Below the pieces are notes generated by a model. The model did no database searches. It was not told the origin of the DNA and saw nothing but the letters and a program-made list of their open reading frames with translations. Positions 27,945-36,121 of a stretch of DNA of 64,000 bases are shown here, in pieces; position 1 is the first letter of the stretch, and the number at the start of each line of letters is the position of its first letter. A program made the position numbers and the translations under genes. Origin of the DNA: Nitrospira sp. (GTDB lineage Bacteria > Nitrospirota > Nitrospiria > Nitrospirales > Nitrospiraceae); contig JARFXQ010000004.1 in NCBI GenBank assembly GCA_029194725.1, positions 1-64,000 of the forward strand, given 5' to 3'.

Positions 27945-28043
27945 GCTCAAACGATAGCAGTCTGTCACTGTCTGTCAAGGAAAGGCAGATCCGGTGCTTT
28001 GCCAGATCTGAAGAATTCTGAAAGAAATCGAGAAGATGAGGTT

Positions 28044-28931
28044 CTATCGACGGGGAGGATCGTCCGAAAATCGGTCTCGCACCGTCACGAACTGTTCCGT
28101 TAGCCTCTGGGTAACCGGTCCCGGTTTCCCGTTGCCGACAGGCCTATGATCGACGGAAGTCACGGGCATGATTTCCATGCTGGTGTTCGTCAGAAAGCAT
28201 TCATCGGCCCGGTACAACTGGTCGACGGTATAGCGACCTTCTTCGACGTGGATGTTGAGTTCCTCGGCCAACCGGAGCACGACCATTCTGGTGATGCCGT
28301 CGAGTAGGCCGCATGCCAGACTAGGCGTTTGCAACTTGCCGTCCATTACAAGAAACACATTGCTGACGGTGCATTCGGTCAGATGTTGTTCCCAATTGAG
28401 CAGGATGCTGTCGAATGTGCCCGCTGCGATCGCTTCACGTTTAGCCTGGATACTGTTCAAGAAGTTGGTGGTCTTGACCTGTGGCGACAAGGCACTCGGC
28501 AGATTTCGCTTCGTGGAAGCAACGATCAAGGCGACGCCCGCTTCATAGAGCTGGGGCGCCGGAGGCACAAGCGGCTTGGCCATCACGACGACGGTCGGCG
28601 ATGAACAGAGTGCTGGGTCCAGTCCGATGTCTCCGACTCCACGAGTAACCGTGATCCTCAGATAGGCGTCATGCAGATCGGTCCCGACCTCGTTGCGGGT
28701 CATGGCTTCATGCAGAATGCCAGGCCAATTTTCCAGTGGAATCGGGATCGTCAGGCCGATTGCCTCAGCGGACCGGAGCAATCGCGACAGATGTTCATCC
28801 CGCATGAATGTGCGGGGGCCATAGGAACGAATCGTTTCAAAGATCCCATCACCGTAGAGAAATCCATGGTCGAAGACGGAGACCACGGCCTCCTCGTCTG
28901 TGACGAACTTGTTATTCAGGTAAATCCACAT
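28044..28931 (-). CDS. pabC: Class IV aminotransferase, probable aminodeoxychorismate lyase PabC
   Basis: A 295-residue PLP enzyme of fold type IV. SVFDHGFLYGDGIFETIRSY opens the fold, the PLP lysine is Lys153 (SPQVKTTNFLNS), and the cofactor loop is LTECTVSNVF. Members are either branched-chain aminotransferases or 4-amino-4-deoxychorismate lyases. The gene starts 3 bases after the pabB stop, which favours the lyase that makes p-aminobenzoate for folate. Sequence alone cannot exclude D-amino acid or branched-chain activity. Confidence 0.82.
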   Translation of the reverse strand: MWIYLNNKFVTDEEAVVSVFDHGFLYGDGIFETIRSYGPRTFMRDEHLSRLLRSAEAIGLTIPIPLENWPGILHEAMTRNEVGTDLHDAYLRITVTRGVGDIGLDPALCSSPTVVVMAKPLVPPAPQLYEAGVALIVASTKRNLPSALSPQVKTTNFLNSIQAKREAIAAGTFDSILLNWEQHLTECTVSNVFLVMDGKLQTPSLACGLLDGITRMVVLRLAEELNIHVEEGRYTVDQLYRADECFLTNTSMEIMPVTSVDHRPVGNGKPGPVTQRLTEQFVTVRDRFSDDPPRR

Positions 28932-28934
28932 GGG

Positions 28935-30413
28935 CTATAAAAAGGCGCTGAAGAAAGCCTGGGCCTTATGGATCGTTTCCTCATATTCACGCGTCGGCTC
29001 CGAATCGGCCACAATTCCTGCTCCGACTTGGAGATAGCCCGTGGCATGGCTCATGACCAGCGTGCGTATCAGGATATTGAAGTCGAGATCTCCGCTCCAG
29101 CTGAAATAACCCATCGAGCCGGTGTATGGGCCGCGCCGTACGGGCTCCAACTCCTCGATGATCTCCATGCAGCGGATCTTTGGGACGCCGGTAACTGTTC
29201 CACCAGGGAACATGGCTTTCAGCAGATCGAAACCCGTCGCATGATCCTTGAGGGTGCCGACCACATGCGAGACCAGGTGATTGACATGAGAATATTGCTC
29301 CACCGTCATCAATTCATTCACATGGACGGTTCCGAAACGACAGACTCGACCGAGGTCGTTCCGCTCAAGATCGACCAACATGACATGTTCCGCACGTTCC
29401 TTTTCGTTTGCGCGTAATTCCTCAATAAGCCGCTGATCGTCGAAGGCGGTTCTCCCGCGGGGTCTGGTGCCCGCGATCGGCCTCGTATCGGCTCGACGCC
29501 CTTCCAGCCGAACGAGCCGTTCAGGCGAGGAACTGATGAGACGAACTGCGTCGAACCGAAGTAATCCTGAGAATGGTGAAGGGTTCAATGCGCGCAATCG
29601 ACTATAAGCAGCCAGATCGGTTTGAAGGGCCCCAAGAGAGGAGAATGCTTCACTGGTCACAGTGAAACGATGGGAGAGGTTGACTTGATAGACATCACCG
29701 GCTGCGAGGTATTCCTGGCAACGGCTTACGTTCTGACTATAGTCCGCCTGCTCCTGCTCCGGTGTAAACGTAAGGCGGCCGAGATTGTGCCAGTCCGCAT
29801 CGGCCCTGTCGGGCCTGGTCAATCGAGCTTCAAATTCGGCCAGTCGATCCCTTCCCTCACGAAACAGTTTTTCCCGTGGCTCACCCAAGAATCGTTCGAG
29901 CGGCGGACAGAACATGAGCACCAAACGATTCAACTCATGGTCGATTGCTGCGACCAAATCGAAAAACGCGAACTCCAGATCAGGGCCGGCAAGGTCATCG
30001 AGGGCCAAGGACGGCAGTCGCTCGAACTGGCGCGCGAGATCGTAGCTCAAGTAGCCGACCGCGCCGCCGAAAAATGGCGGGACATCGGGAGGACGGGCGA
30101 TCCACTGACGATCCAGGAGGTGGGCCAATCCTTGAAGCGGAGATGCGCGTGAGTCCATGCGGCCTTGAATCGATCGGCGCACCAACGTATGCCCTTTCCC
30201 ATACAACGTTTGATAGGGATCGACGCCAAAGTACGAATATCGTCCCATGGCGCCCTCACCGTTACCGCTCTCAAAGAGGAATGAGGGCTGTCGAGCTGAG
30301 GCGATCCTCGCGTACAATTTGAAGGGACTTACCGAGGGAGAGGGGCCGGTCAGGATGAGAGGCGAAGGAGAACCCTTCAAAAATTGGATCGACGAAGGTA
30401 AGCTTCTCGGCAT
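28935..30413 (-). CDS. pabB: Aminodeoxychorismate synthase component I PabB
   Basis: A 492-residue chorismate-binding enzyme. The N-terminal domain reads FLFESGNGEGAMGRYSYFGV, and the catalytic domain has DVYQVNLSHRF, RPIAGTRPRG, ELRANEKERAEHVMLVDLER and PGGTVTGVPKIRCME. It aminates chorismate using ammonia from PabA. TrpE is very similar, but coupling to pabC argues for PabB. Start: ATG at 30413 (GTG at 30422 possible). PabA is not nearby, so it must be encoded elsewhere or shared with tryptophan synthesis. Confidence 0.88.
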   Translation of the reverse strand: MPRSLPSSIQFLKGSPSPLILTGPSPSVSPFKLYARIASARQPSFLFESGNGEGAMGRYSYFGVDPYQTLYGKGHTLVRRSIQGRMDSRASPLQGLAHLLDRQWIARPPDVPPFFGGAVGYLSYDLARQFERLPSLALDDLAGPDLEFAFFDLVAAIDHELNRLVLMFCPPLERFLGEPREKLFREGRDRLAEFEARLTRPDRADADWHNLGRLTFTPEQEQADYSQNVSRCQEYLAAGDVYQVNLSHRFTVTSEAFSSLGALQTDLAAYSRLRALNPSPFSGLLRFDAVRLISSSPERLVRLEGRRADTRPIAGTRPRGRTAFDDQRLIEELRANEKERAEHVMLVDLERNDLGRVCRFGTVHVNELMTVEQYSHVNHLVSHVVGTLKDHATGFDLLKAMFPGGTVTGVPKIRCMEIIEELEPVRRGPYTGSMGYFSWSGDLDFNILIRTLVMSHATGYLQVGAGIVADSEPTREYEETIHKAQAFFSAFL

Positions 30414-30459
30414 AGCAGGCACATTTCCAACAGGAAAAACAGTTCACCACCCATAGCAG

Positions 30460-30489
30460 GAAGCCCCAGTTGCGGAGCTGCGGGGCTTC
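30460..30489. other. Hairpin in the pabB-atpZ divergent spacer
   Basis: GAAGCCCC (30460-30467) pairs with GGGGCTTC (30482-30489) around 14 bases. No gene ends here, so it is not an ordinary terminator; it may regulate one of the two divergent leaders or be a relic. Confidence 0.4.
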
Positions 30490-30531
30490 ACTATACCGCA
30501 GCGATTTCTGTGCGCATAGGCCTCCAACCGC

Positions 30532-30561
30532 TTGACATTCAAAGCACGGGTTTGCTTAAAT
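30532..30561 (+). promoter_or_regulatory. Candidate promoter of the atp cluster
   Basis: TTGACA (30532-30537) and TTAAAT (30556-30561) are 18 bases apart, giving a leader of about 50 bases before atpZ. It is the best sigma-70 match in this spacer. Confidence 0.5.
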
Positions 30562-30620
30562 TGCGCACCCCATCAGGGGCAGGGTTCTGCTCACGCACTC
30601 TCGCCTTCCGTGGGTTTGGG

Positions 30621-30866
30621 ATGCCCCCTCAACAAGATCCCTTATACGCGGGGCTCGGTCAGGCCGTTCGCATCGGAACGGAACTGCTGGCTGCGCTGAT
30701 CGTCGGAGGTGGGCTTGGATGGGTCGTCGATACGTATCTCTTAGGGACAACCCCGTGGGGACTCGTCATTGGGTTGGTCTTCGGTGCGGCGGCCGGAATG
30801 AGGAACGCCTATCGATCCGCACAGCGATGGCAAGGCCCCTCGGACAACGCAAATAAACAGGGATAG
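30621..30866 (+). CDS. atpZ: AtpZ/AtpI-type ATP synthase assembly protein
   Basis: An 81-residue protein with two membrane helices (GTELLAALIVGGGLGWVVDT and GTTPWGLVIGLVFGAAAGMR) and a short basic tail. This is the small AtpZ/AtpI-like family that precedes atpB in many operons and helps c-ring assembly or ion transport. ATG 30621 was chosen as the start of the conserved region; a GTG at 30510 would add an unconvincing extension. It is 2 bases from atpB. Confidence 0.82.
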   Translation: MPPQQDPLYAGLGQAVRIGTELLAALIVGGGLGWVVDTYLLGTTPWGLVIGLVFGAAAGMRNAYRSAQRWQGPSDNANKQG

Positions 30867-30868
30867 TC

Positions 30869-31621
30869 ATGGAAGAAAGTCCGCTTCATCAATTCGAACT
30901 TCATCAGTGGATTCCGCTCTCGATCGGCGGCGTGGACATTTCCATCAATAAAGCCGTGATCTTTATGTGGATTGTCATCGCCGTAGCGGCGGTCCTCATG
31001 ATCATGGCCGGATCATCGCGCAAATTGGTGCCCGGCAAGTTGCAGAGCCTGGCGGAGATGATGGTGGAGTTCATCCGCAACATGATTCTGGATACGATGG
31101 GGAAGGATGGCATGCGATTTTTCCCGTTCGTCGCCACGCTCTTCTTATTTATTCTTTTTTCCAATTATATCGGGTTGATTCCCGGCACCTATACGGTGAC
31201 GAGCCATATTGTTGTAACAGCCGTCTTCTCCTGCATTGTGTACGGGTTGAGCTTGGTGCTGGGATTCTGGTTACATGGAGCAAAGTTTCTAGGGATTCTT
31301 ATCCCGCCCGGAACTCCTGGATGGCTGGTGCCCTTGATGATCCCGATCGAGATCATCAGCCAGTTGGCGCGGCCCGTTTCACTGGCTGTTCGGCTTTTTG
31401 CGAATATGACGGCAGGCCATGTGATGCTTGCGGTCCTGTCTGGTCTCACGATCAGCGGCGGATTGTTGATCGGGTGGCTGCCCATAACGATTTCGATTGC
31501 GGTCTATGGATTGGAGGTCGTCCTCATTGCAGGCATTCAAGCCTATATTTTTACTATCTTGACCTGTGTCTACTTGGGAGACGCGTTTCATTTGCATGGC
31601 CATGATGAGCACGCGCATTAG
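30869..31621 (+). CDS. atpB: ATP synthase subunit a
   Basis: A 250-residue F0 subunit a with five to six membrane helices. The essential Arg is 175 in LARPVSLAVRLFANMTAGH, and the helix after it ends with a His-rich tail (FHLHGHDEHAH). It forms the proton half-channels against the c-ring. Start at ATG 2 bases after atpZ. All conserved positions I can check are present. Confidence 0.97.
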   Translation: MEESPLHQFELHQWIPLSIGGVDISINKAVIFMWIVIAVAAVLMIMAGSSRKLVPGKLQSLAEMMVEFIRNMILDTMGKDGMRFFPFVATLFLFILFSNYIGLIPGTYTVTSHIVVTAVFSCIVYGLSLVLGFWLHGAKFLGILIPPGTPGWLVPLMIPIEIISQLARPVSLAVRLFANMTAGHVMLAVLSGLTISGGLLIGWLPITISIAVYGLEVVLIAGIQAYIFTILTCVYLGDAFHLHGHDEHAH

Positions 31622-31657
31622 CGCGTGCCTGTTTAGACAAGAGAGGAGTAGGACACA

Positions 31658-31888
31658 ATGGATTCAGCAGCAGCAGGGTTGATCGGTATGGGATGTGCCG
31701 CGGCGGGGTTTGCCGGGGCCGGTGTGGGGATCGGCTACATCTTCGGAAAGATGATTGAAGTGGTGGCACGCCAGCCTGAAGCAGAGGCTCGCGTCACGAA
31801 ATATATGTGGATCGGCTTCGCGCTGGTAGAAGCCATTGCGCTGTATGGCCTGGTCATCGCCTTCATCATCATGGGCTTTCGCAAATAA
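31658..31888 (+). CDS. atpE: ATP synthase subunit c
   Basis: A 76-residue hairpin of two membrane helices with a polar loop (ARQPEAEARV). The ion-binding Glu is 58 (FALVEAIALYGL). Na+-specific rings carry extra polar ligands next to this Glu that I do not see, so proton use is likely. Glycine/alanine packing (AAAGFAGAGVGIGYIFG) is normal. GAGAGGAG lies 11 bases upstream. A 79-base gap with a hairpin separates it from atpF. Confidence 0.97.
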   Translation: MDSAAAGLIGMGCAAAGFAGAGVGIGYIFGKMIEVVARQPEAEARVTKYMWIGFALVEAIALYGLVIAFIIMGFRK

Positions 31889-31909
31889 CAGTGCCGAGCA
31901 GTGAGTGCA

Positions 31910-31929
31910 GAGTGCTGGGAGAGGCACTC
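31910..31929 (+). other. Hairpin between atpE and atpF
   Basis: GAGTGC (31910-31915) pairs with GCACTC (31924-31929). Such structures after atpE can stabilise the upstream transcript and help raise subunit c over subunit b; here that is inference. Confidence 0.35.
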
Positions 31930-31967
31930 AGTGCTCAAGACTCAGCACAAAGAACTTAGGTCAAATC

Positions 31968-32474
31968 ATGCCACAGTTTGAATCTGATTTTTTTTCTTCC
32001 TTGATTTTCTGGGAGATCGTTTCGTTTGGGATTCTCTTGTTCCTGCTCTATAAGTATGCATTTCCCGGCATCTTGAGCGTCTTGGAAGAGCGCGAAAAGA
32101 AGATTAAGGACAGCCTCGATCAGGCCGAGGAACACCGGTTTGAGGCCGAGCGACGACTCAGGGAGTATGAAGCCAAGCTCAATGCGGCGGGGAAGGAAGC
32201 CGAGGCTGTTCTCGCTGCGGCAAAGGAACGCGCCCATCGGCTGCTCGATGAAAACGAACAACGGTTGACCGCTGAGGCGGAGCGTATCAGGGGCGATGCG
32301 ACGCGCGAAATCGAACAGGAGCGGCGTAAAGCGCTGCAAGATATTCGAATCCAGACGACCGAACTCGCTCTCATGGTGGCGGAAAAAGTGGTTCAGCGGA
32401 GCCTGACAGAGGCTGATCAGAAAAAGTTTGCGGATGAGGCGCTCGACGCGCTTTCGAAGACACAGCCACGCTGA
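31968..32474 (+). CDS. atpF: ATP synthase subunit b
   Basis: A 168-residue subunit b: one N-terminal membrane helix (SLIFWEIVSFGILLFLLYKY) and a long charged coiled coil (residues 40-165) that forms the peripheral stalk. The ATG at 31968 precedes the conserved start; the longer frame runs through the hairpin. It is the last gene of the cluster: no atpH, atpA, atpG, atpD or atpC follows, and a terminator lies directly downstream. Confidence 0.93.
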   Translation: MPQFESDFFSSLIFWEIVSFGILLFLLYKYAFPGILSVLEEREKKIKDSLDQAEEHRFEAERRLREYEAKLNAAGKEAEAVLAAAKERAHRLLDENEQRLTAEAERIRGDATREIEQERRKALQDIRIQTTELALMVAEKVVQRSLTEADQKKFADEALDALSKTQPR

Positions 32475-32489
32475 CCGGACATGATCTGC

Positions 32490-32517
32490 GGTGGAGTCAA
32501 CTCAGGGTGACTCCACC
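32490..32517. terminator. Bidirectional terminator between atpF and larE
   Basis: GGTGGAGTCA (32490-32499) pairs perfectly with TGACTCCACC (32508-32517) around 8 bases. The larE stop codon lies inside the stem and atpF ends 15 bases before it. Confidence 0.7.
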
Positions 32518-33306
32518 CGGTCGATATCCTTCCAAATCCACCGTCACGAACTTAAACCCCAGCGCTTTCAGTTTCGTACTGATCTCTGCACACCGATCTG
32601 ATTCCATGAGCCGAGGAAGTTCGTCCCGTGTCAATTCAATCCGCGCGATCTCACCGTGATCTCGTACTCGAAAATGGCGGAATCCCTCACGATGCAATAC
32701 AGCTTCAGCTTTTTCAACACGGTGCAATTTTTCCAGCGTGATCATGTTCCCACGTGGGATCCGTGACGAGAGACAAGCCGCTGCTGGCTTATCCCAATTC
32801 GAAAGTCCCAGATCCTTGGCAAGGATGCGGATGTCGGCCTTTGATAATTCGGCTTCCACGAGCGGGCTACGCACGCCCCATTCCCGCGCAGCTTTGATGC
32901 CTGGGCGATCATCCCCCAGGTCGTCCAGATTGGTTCCATCGACGACATATGCGGCAGCCCTGGATTGCCGCATATCTCCAAGCAGGTGGTACAGGTCAGC
33001 CTTACAATGAAAGCAGCGACTCGCGTCATTCCTGACGAAGTCATCGATGGCCAGCTGATCCGTTTCTACGGTTTCATGGCGAGCGCCGATCTCCTGGGCC
33101 ACCCGTTCTGCAGCTTCCAACTCAAGAGCTGGAAATGTCGATGAGATGGCCGTGATCCCGACCGCCTTCTCGTGGAGTTGGTCGTGCGCAACCTTCAGAA
33201 CGAACGTGCTGTCGATTCCGCCGGAATAGGCCACCACGACCGAGCCCATCTCCGTCAGGAGCGTTCGGAGACGATCGAACTTCTGTTGGAGAAGGGACGG
33301 TTGCAT
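32497..33306 (-). CDS. larE: LarE-family sulfur transferase
   Basis: A 269-residue ATP pyrophosphatase (PP-loop YSGGIDS at 27-33). Family features are EKAVGITAISSTFP, VVDGTNLDDLGDDRPG and KPAAACLSSRIP. LarE sulfurates the nickel-pincer precursor of lactate racemase and related enzymes. This protein has Cys98 and Cys101 (RCFHC) besides Cys178, so it may use an iron-sulfur cluster as sulfur carrier rather than sacrifice one cysteine; that is inference. larB and larC are not adjacent. It follows the M16 pair on the other side. Confidence 0.85.
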   Translation of the reverse strand: MQPSLLQQKFDRLRTLLTEMGSVVVAYSGGIDSTFVLKVAHDQLHEKAVGITAISSTFPALELEAAERVAQEIGARHETVETDQLAIDDFVRNDASRCFHCKADLYHLLGDMRQSRAAAYVVDGTNLDDLGDDRPGIKAAREWGVRSPLVEAELSKADIRILAKDLGLSNWDKPAAACLSSRIPRGNMITLEKLHRVEKAEAVLHREGFRHFRVRDHGEIARIELTRDELPRLMESDRCAEISTKLKALGFKFVTVDLEGYRPGGVTLS

Positions 33307-33326
33307 GGTGTGCGCTTTCTGCGAGT

Positions 33327-34715
33327 CTAGTGGCGAACCTTCGCTTTTGCGATATTACCGACCACGACGAGCGCGTAGTGTTGAGGATCCAGGTACTGTT
33401 TTGCCACGCGCTGCACATCCTCTTTTGTCACTCGTTCGATCCACTTCGGGTACTGACTAAAATAGTCGAACCCCAATCCGAAAAACTCGACCTGCGCCAA
33501 GACTTTCGCCAGCTTCGCCGTGGAATCCAGTCGTAAGGGGAAGCTGCCCATCAAAAATGCTTTAGCATCGGCCAACTCCTGATCGCTGACCGGGGCCTCT
33601 CGGATTGCTCTCATTTCAGCCAAGACGCCGGTGATGGCCTGATTAGTGGTTTCGGTACGGGTCTGGAGGTTGATCCAGAAGGAACCCGGCATCAACCGGG
33701 CATCGTAATGACTGGTAATACCATAGGCAAGCCCCTGCTTGTCTCGAATGGTATCCATGAGTCGTGACGAAAATCCCCCGGCCCCTAACACATGATTCAT
33801 GACGGTCACGGCGTAGAAATCGGGGTTCGTCCGACTGATTCCGGGGTGACCAATCACAATGGTGGATTGTGTAAGATCCTTCTCGATAAGCTGCACAATC
33901 TTTTTGTCGATGACGGCCGGCTTCTTGACCGTTCTCGGTTGCACCAGCCCTTTCTTCCAGGAACCGAAGTGCGTCTGGACGAGCGTCGTCGCTTGGTCCA
34001 CCGTGACGTCACCGACGATGGTCAAGATGACTTGACTGGGAAGGTACTCTTTAGCGTAGAAGGATTGCACATCCGCCGAGGTGATCTTGCCCAACGTATC
34101 CTCGGTCCCGTTCACCGGCCAACGGTAGGGATGATTCTGAAAGACCAACTGATTGAAGGCCTTCATGGCGACATGGCCAGGATCGTCATTATCGCTGGTA
34201 ATTTCTCCAAGGATCTGTGCTCGGACTCGCTCGAACTCTTGCTTGGGAAAAGTGGGGCGCTGAAGAATGTCGGCGAGGAGAGTGAACCCGAGGTCGATGT
34301 CTTTTTTCAGTATGCGCGCCGACGCAGTCGTGAAATCTTCGTCCGCCTGGACTCCCAACGAACCTCCGACAAAGTCGATCTGTTCGGCCAGCTGTTTGGA
34401 GGATCTGGTTGTGGTGCCCTCATCGAGGAGGCCGGCGACTAAATTCGCCACACCGGCTTTTTCTGGAGGGTCCTGCGCTGAGCCGACTTTAATGAGAGCA
34501 TGGATTTCAACGATGGGAAGGAAATGCTGTTCCAACACGAGAACGGTCATCCCATTCGGGGTGGTGAATCTCGTGGGCGAAATGTCGGCGGCATCGGCTG
34601 GCCTCGCAATGCACAGCTCGCACAGGAGCAGCAGTCCCATGCCGGTTTTCAGCCACCAGCGAAGGGATCGCGGCGAGGGAGAATGGAGCTTCTGTTTTCT
34701 CGGCTCGGAGACCAT
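33327..34715 (-). CDS. M16-family peptidase, non-catalytic partner
   Basis: A 462-residue protein with a signal peptide (MGLLLLCELCIARPADA) and two M16 domains. The zinc motif HxxEH is missing: the aligned position reads AGVANLVAGLLDEGT. Such inactive subunits pair with an active one, here encoded directly upstream. The ATG at 34715 starts 4 bases after that gene ends; an ATG at 34736 would overlap it by 17 bases. The periplasmic complex would degrade peptides; the target is unknown. Confidence 0.85.
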   Translation of the reverse strand: MVSEPRKQKLHSPSPRSLRWWLKTGMGLLLLCELCIARPADAADISPTRFTTPNGMTVLVLEQHFLPIVEIHALIKVGSAQDPPEKAGVANLVAGLLDEGTTTRSSKQLAEQIDFVGGSLGVQADEDFTTASARILKKDIDLGFTLLADILQRPTFPKQEFERVRAQILGEITSDNDDPGHVAMKAFNQLVFQNHPYRWPVNGTEDTLGKITSADVQSFYAKEYLPSQVILTIVGDVTVDQATTLVQTHFGSWKKGLVQPRTVKKPAVIDKKIVQLIEKDLTQSTIVIGHPGISRTNPDFYAVTVMNHVLGAGGFSSRLMDTIRDKQGLAYGITSHYDARLMPGSFWINLQTRTETTNQAITGVLAEMRAIREAPVSDQELADAKAFLMGSFPLRLDSTAKLAKVLAQVEFFGLGFDYFSQYPKWIERVTKEDVQRVAKQYLDPQHYALVVVGNIAKAKVRH

Positions 34716-34719
34716 GATG

Positions 34720-36099
34720 CTATGATTTTCCGTCATGCACGGCTGTGGGTGCCGAATCCGAGGAGGAAGGGGGCAAAGGAATAAGAATTCCGACGGTCCG
34801 ATTGTCCGGGGTGAGATATTGCTTCGCAACGCGCTGGATATCCTTCGTCGTAACTGCACGGATGCGTTCCACGAATTGATCGATGCGCCGCCAGCCAGCC
34901 CCGACGGATTCCGCTTGTCCCATCAACATGGCATGGCGGAAATTAGAATCTTGCTCGAAGACCCGCGCAGCCTCAACTTGGTTCTTAGCCCGCTGAAGCT
35001 CAAGCTCAGACGGCGGCTCATTCTGGAGTCGCACGATTTCGCGCTGTATAGCTTCTTCGACACCTTCAACCTTCGCGCTGGGATTCACCAATGAGTAGAA
35101 ATAAAACAGACCGGGGTCTGTCTGCAGCAGGCTGTACTCGGCTCCGACGGCCAAAGAATTCTTCTGCTCATAGACCAAACTCTGGTAGAGGCGAGAGCTT
35201 TTCCCATGCGACAGGATCGATTCGAGGATGTCGAGCGCGTACGAATCCTCGTTCGAATAGTTGGGTACGCGAAATCCCATCATGACAAACGGTACCTGCG
35301 CTTCGCGCTTCAAGAGAAAGCGGCGCTCACCACGCTGTTCCGGCTCCGGCGGCAGGATTTGCTTCGGCGAGGGACCTCTGGGGATCGGCTCAAACAGCCG
35401 TTTGATCGTCGGAAGTAGAGCTTCGGACTTGATATCACCCACAACCACGAGGACCGCATTGTTGGGAGAATAAAATGTGTCGTAATGGCGGTGCAAATCT
35501 TCGAGCGACATCGCATCGAGATCGGAAAACCATCCGATGACCGGCCAATGGTAGGGATGACTGAAGAAAGCCTGGGCAAACAGCGCTTCAACCAGCGCTC
35601 CCTGCGGGTCATCCTCGGATCTGAGCCGGCGTTCCTCCTTCACGACCTCACGCTCGGTCTGGAACTCGCTGTCATCCAGAACGAGGCCTTGCATCCGATC
35701 AGCCTCCAGTTCCAACACCAATCCCACGCGGTCGGCCGCTAGGTTCTCAAAGTAGGCGGTAAAGTCTTGGCTGGTAAATGCATTGTCGATCCCGCCATTC
35801 TTGCGGACGATGCGAGAGAATGAACCCTTGGGGTATTTCGCCGTGCCTTTGAACATCATATGTTCAAGCATATGGGAGAGTCCGGCCCGTCCCATGACCT
35901 CGTTTCGCGAACCGACTTTGTACCAGACCTGCACCGTGGCCACCGGAGCCTTGGGAACCTCGACCAGCAGCACTTTCATGCCGTTTGAGAGGAGGTACTC
36001 GCTCGGTTCTGCTCCGAGGGAAATTGACGTGGAGTCGAGGACGAGAAGCGCCGCTATGAGGTAGATGCGCCAATGATACTGGATAGTCCGCATGATCAT
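34720..36099 (-). CDS. M16-family zinc peptidase, catalytic subunit
   Basis: A 459-residue exported protein (signal RIYLIAALLVLDSTSISLGA). The zinc and catalytic motif HMLEH is at 76-80 (RAGLSHMLEHMMFKGT), with the downstream acidic ligand expected in the SEFQTEREVVKEERR region. Two M16 domains form the half-barrel for substrate enclosure. It is the active partner of the next gene. The start is not firm: ATG at 36099 or 36093, neither with a clear ribosome-binding site. It begins about 22 bases after rlmN. Confidence 0.9.
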   Translation of the reverse strand: MIMRTIQYHWRIYLIAALLVLDSTSISLGAEPSEYLLSNGMKVLLVEVPKAPVATVQVWYKVGSRNEVMGRAGLSHMLEHMMFKGTAKYPKGSFSRIVRKNGGIDNAFTSQDFTAYFENLAADRVGLVLELEADRMQGLVLDDSEFQTEREVVKEERRLRSEDDPQGALVEALFAQAFFSHPYHWPVIGWFSDLDAMSLEDLHRHYDTFYSPNNAVLVVVGDIKSEALLPTIKRLFEPIPRGPSPKQILPPEPEQRGERRFLLKREAQVPFVMMGFRVPNYSNEDSYALDILESILSHGKSSRLYQSLVYEQKNSLAVGAEYSLLQTDPGLFYFYSLVNPSAKVEGVEEAIQREIVRLQNEPPSELELQRAKNQVEAARVFEQDSNFRHAMLMGQAESVGAGWRRIDQFVERIRAVTTKDIQRVAKQYLTPDNRTVGILIPLPPSSSDSAPTAVHDGKS

Positions 36100-36121
36100 G
36101 GTGAACGGGCAACTCACAATG

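Noticed and set aside
28935..30413. Anthranilate synthase component I (TrpE)
   Set aside because: Sequence alone is compatible, but direct coupling to a class IV aminotransferase gene favours PabB; no trp genes are near.
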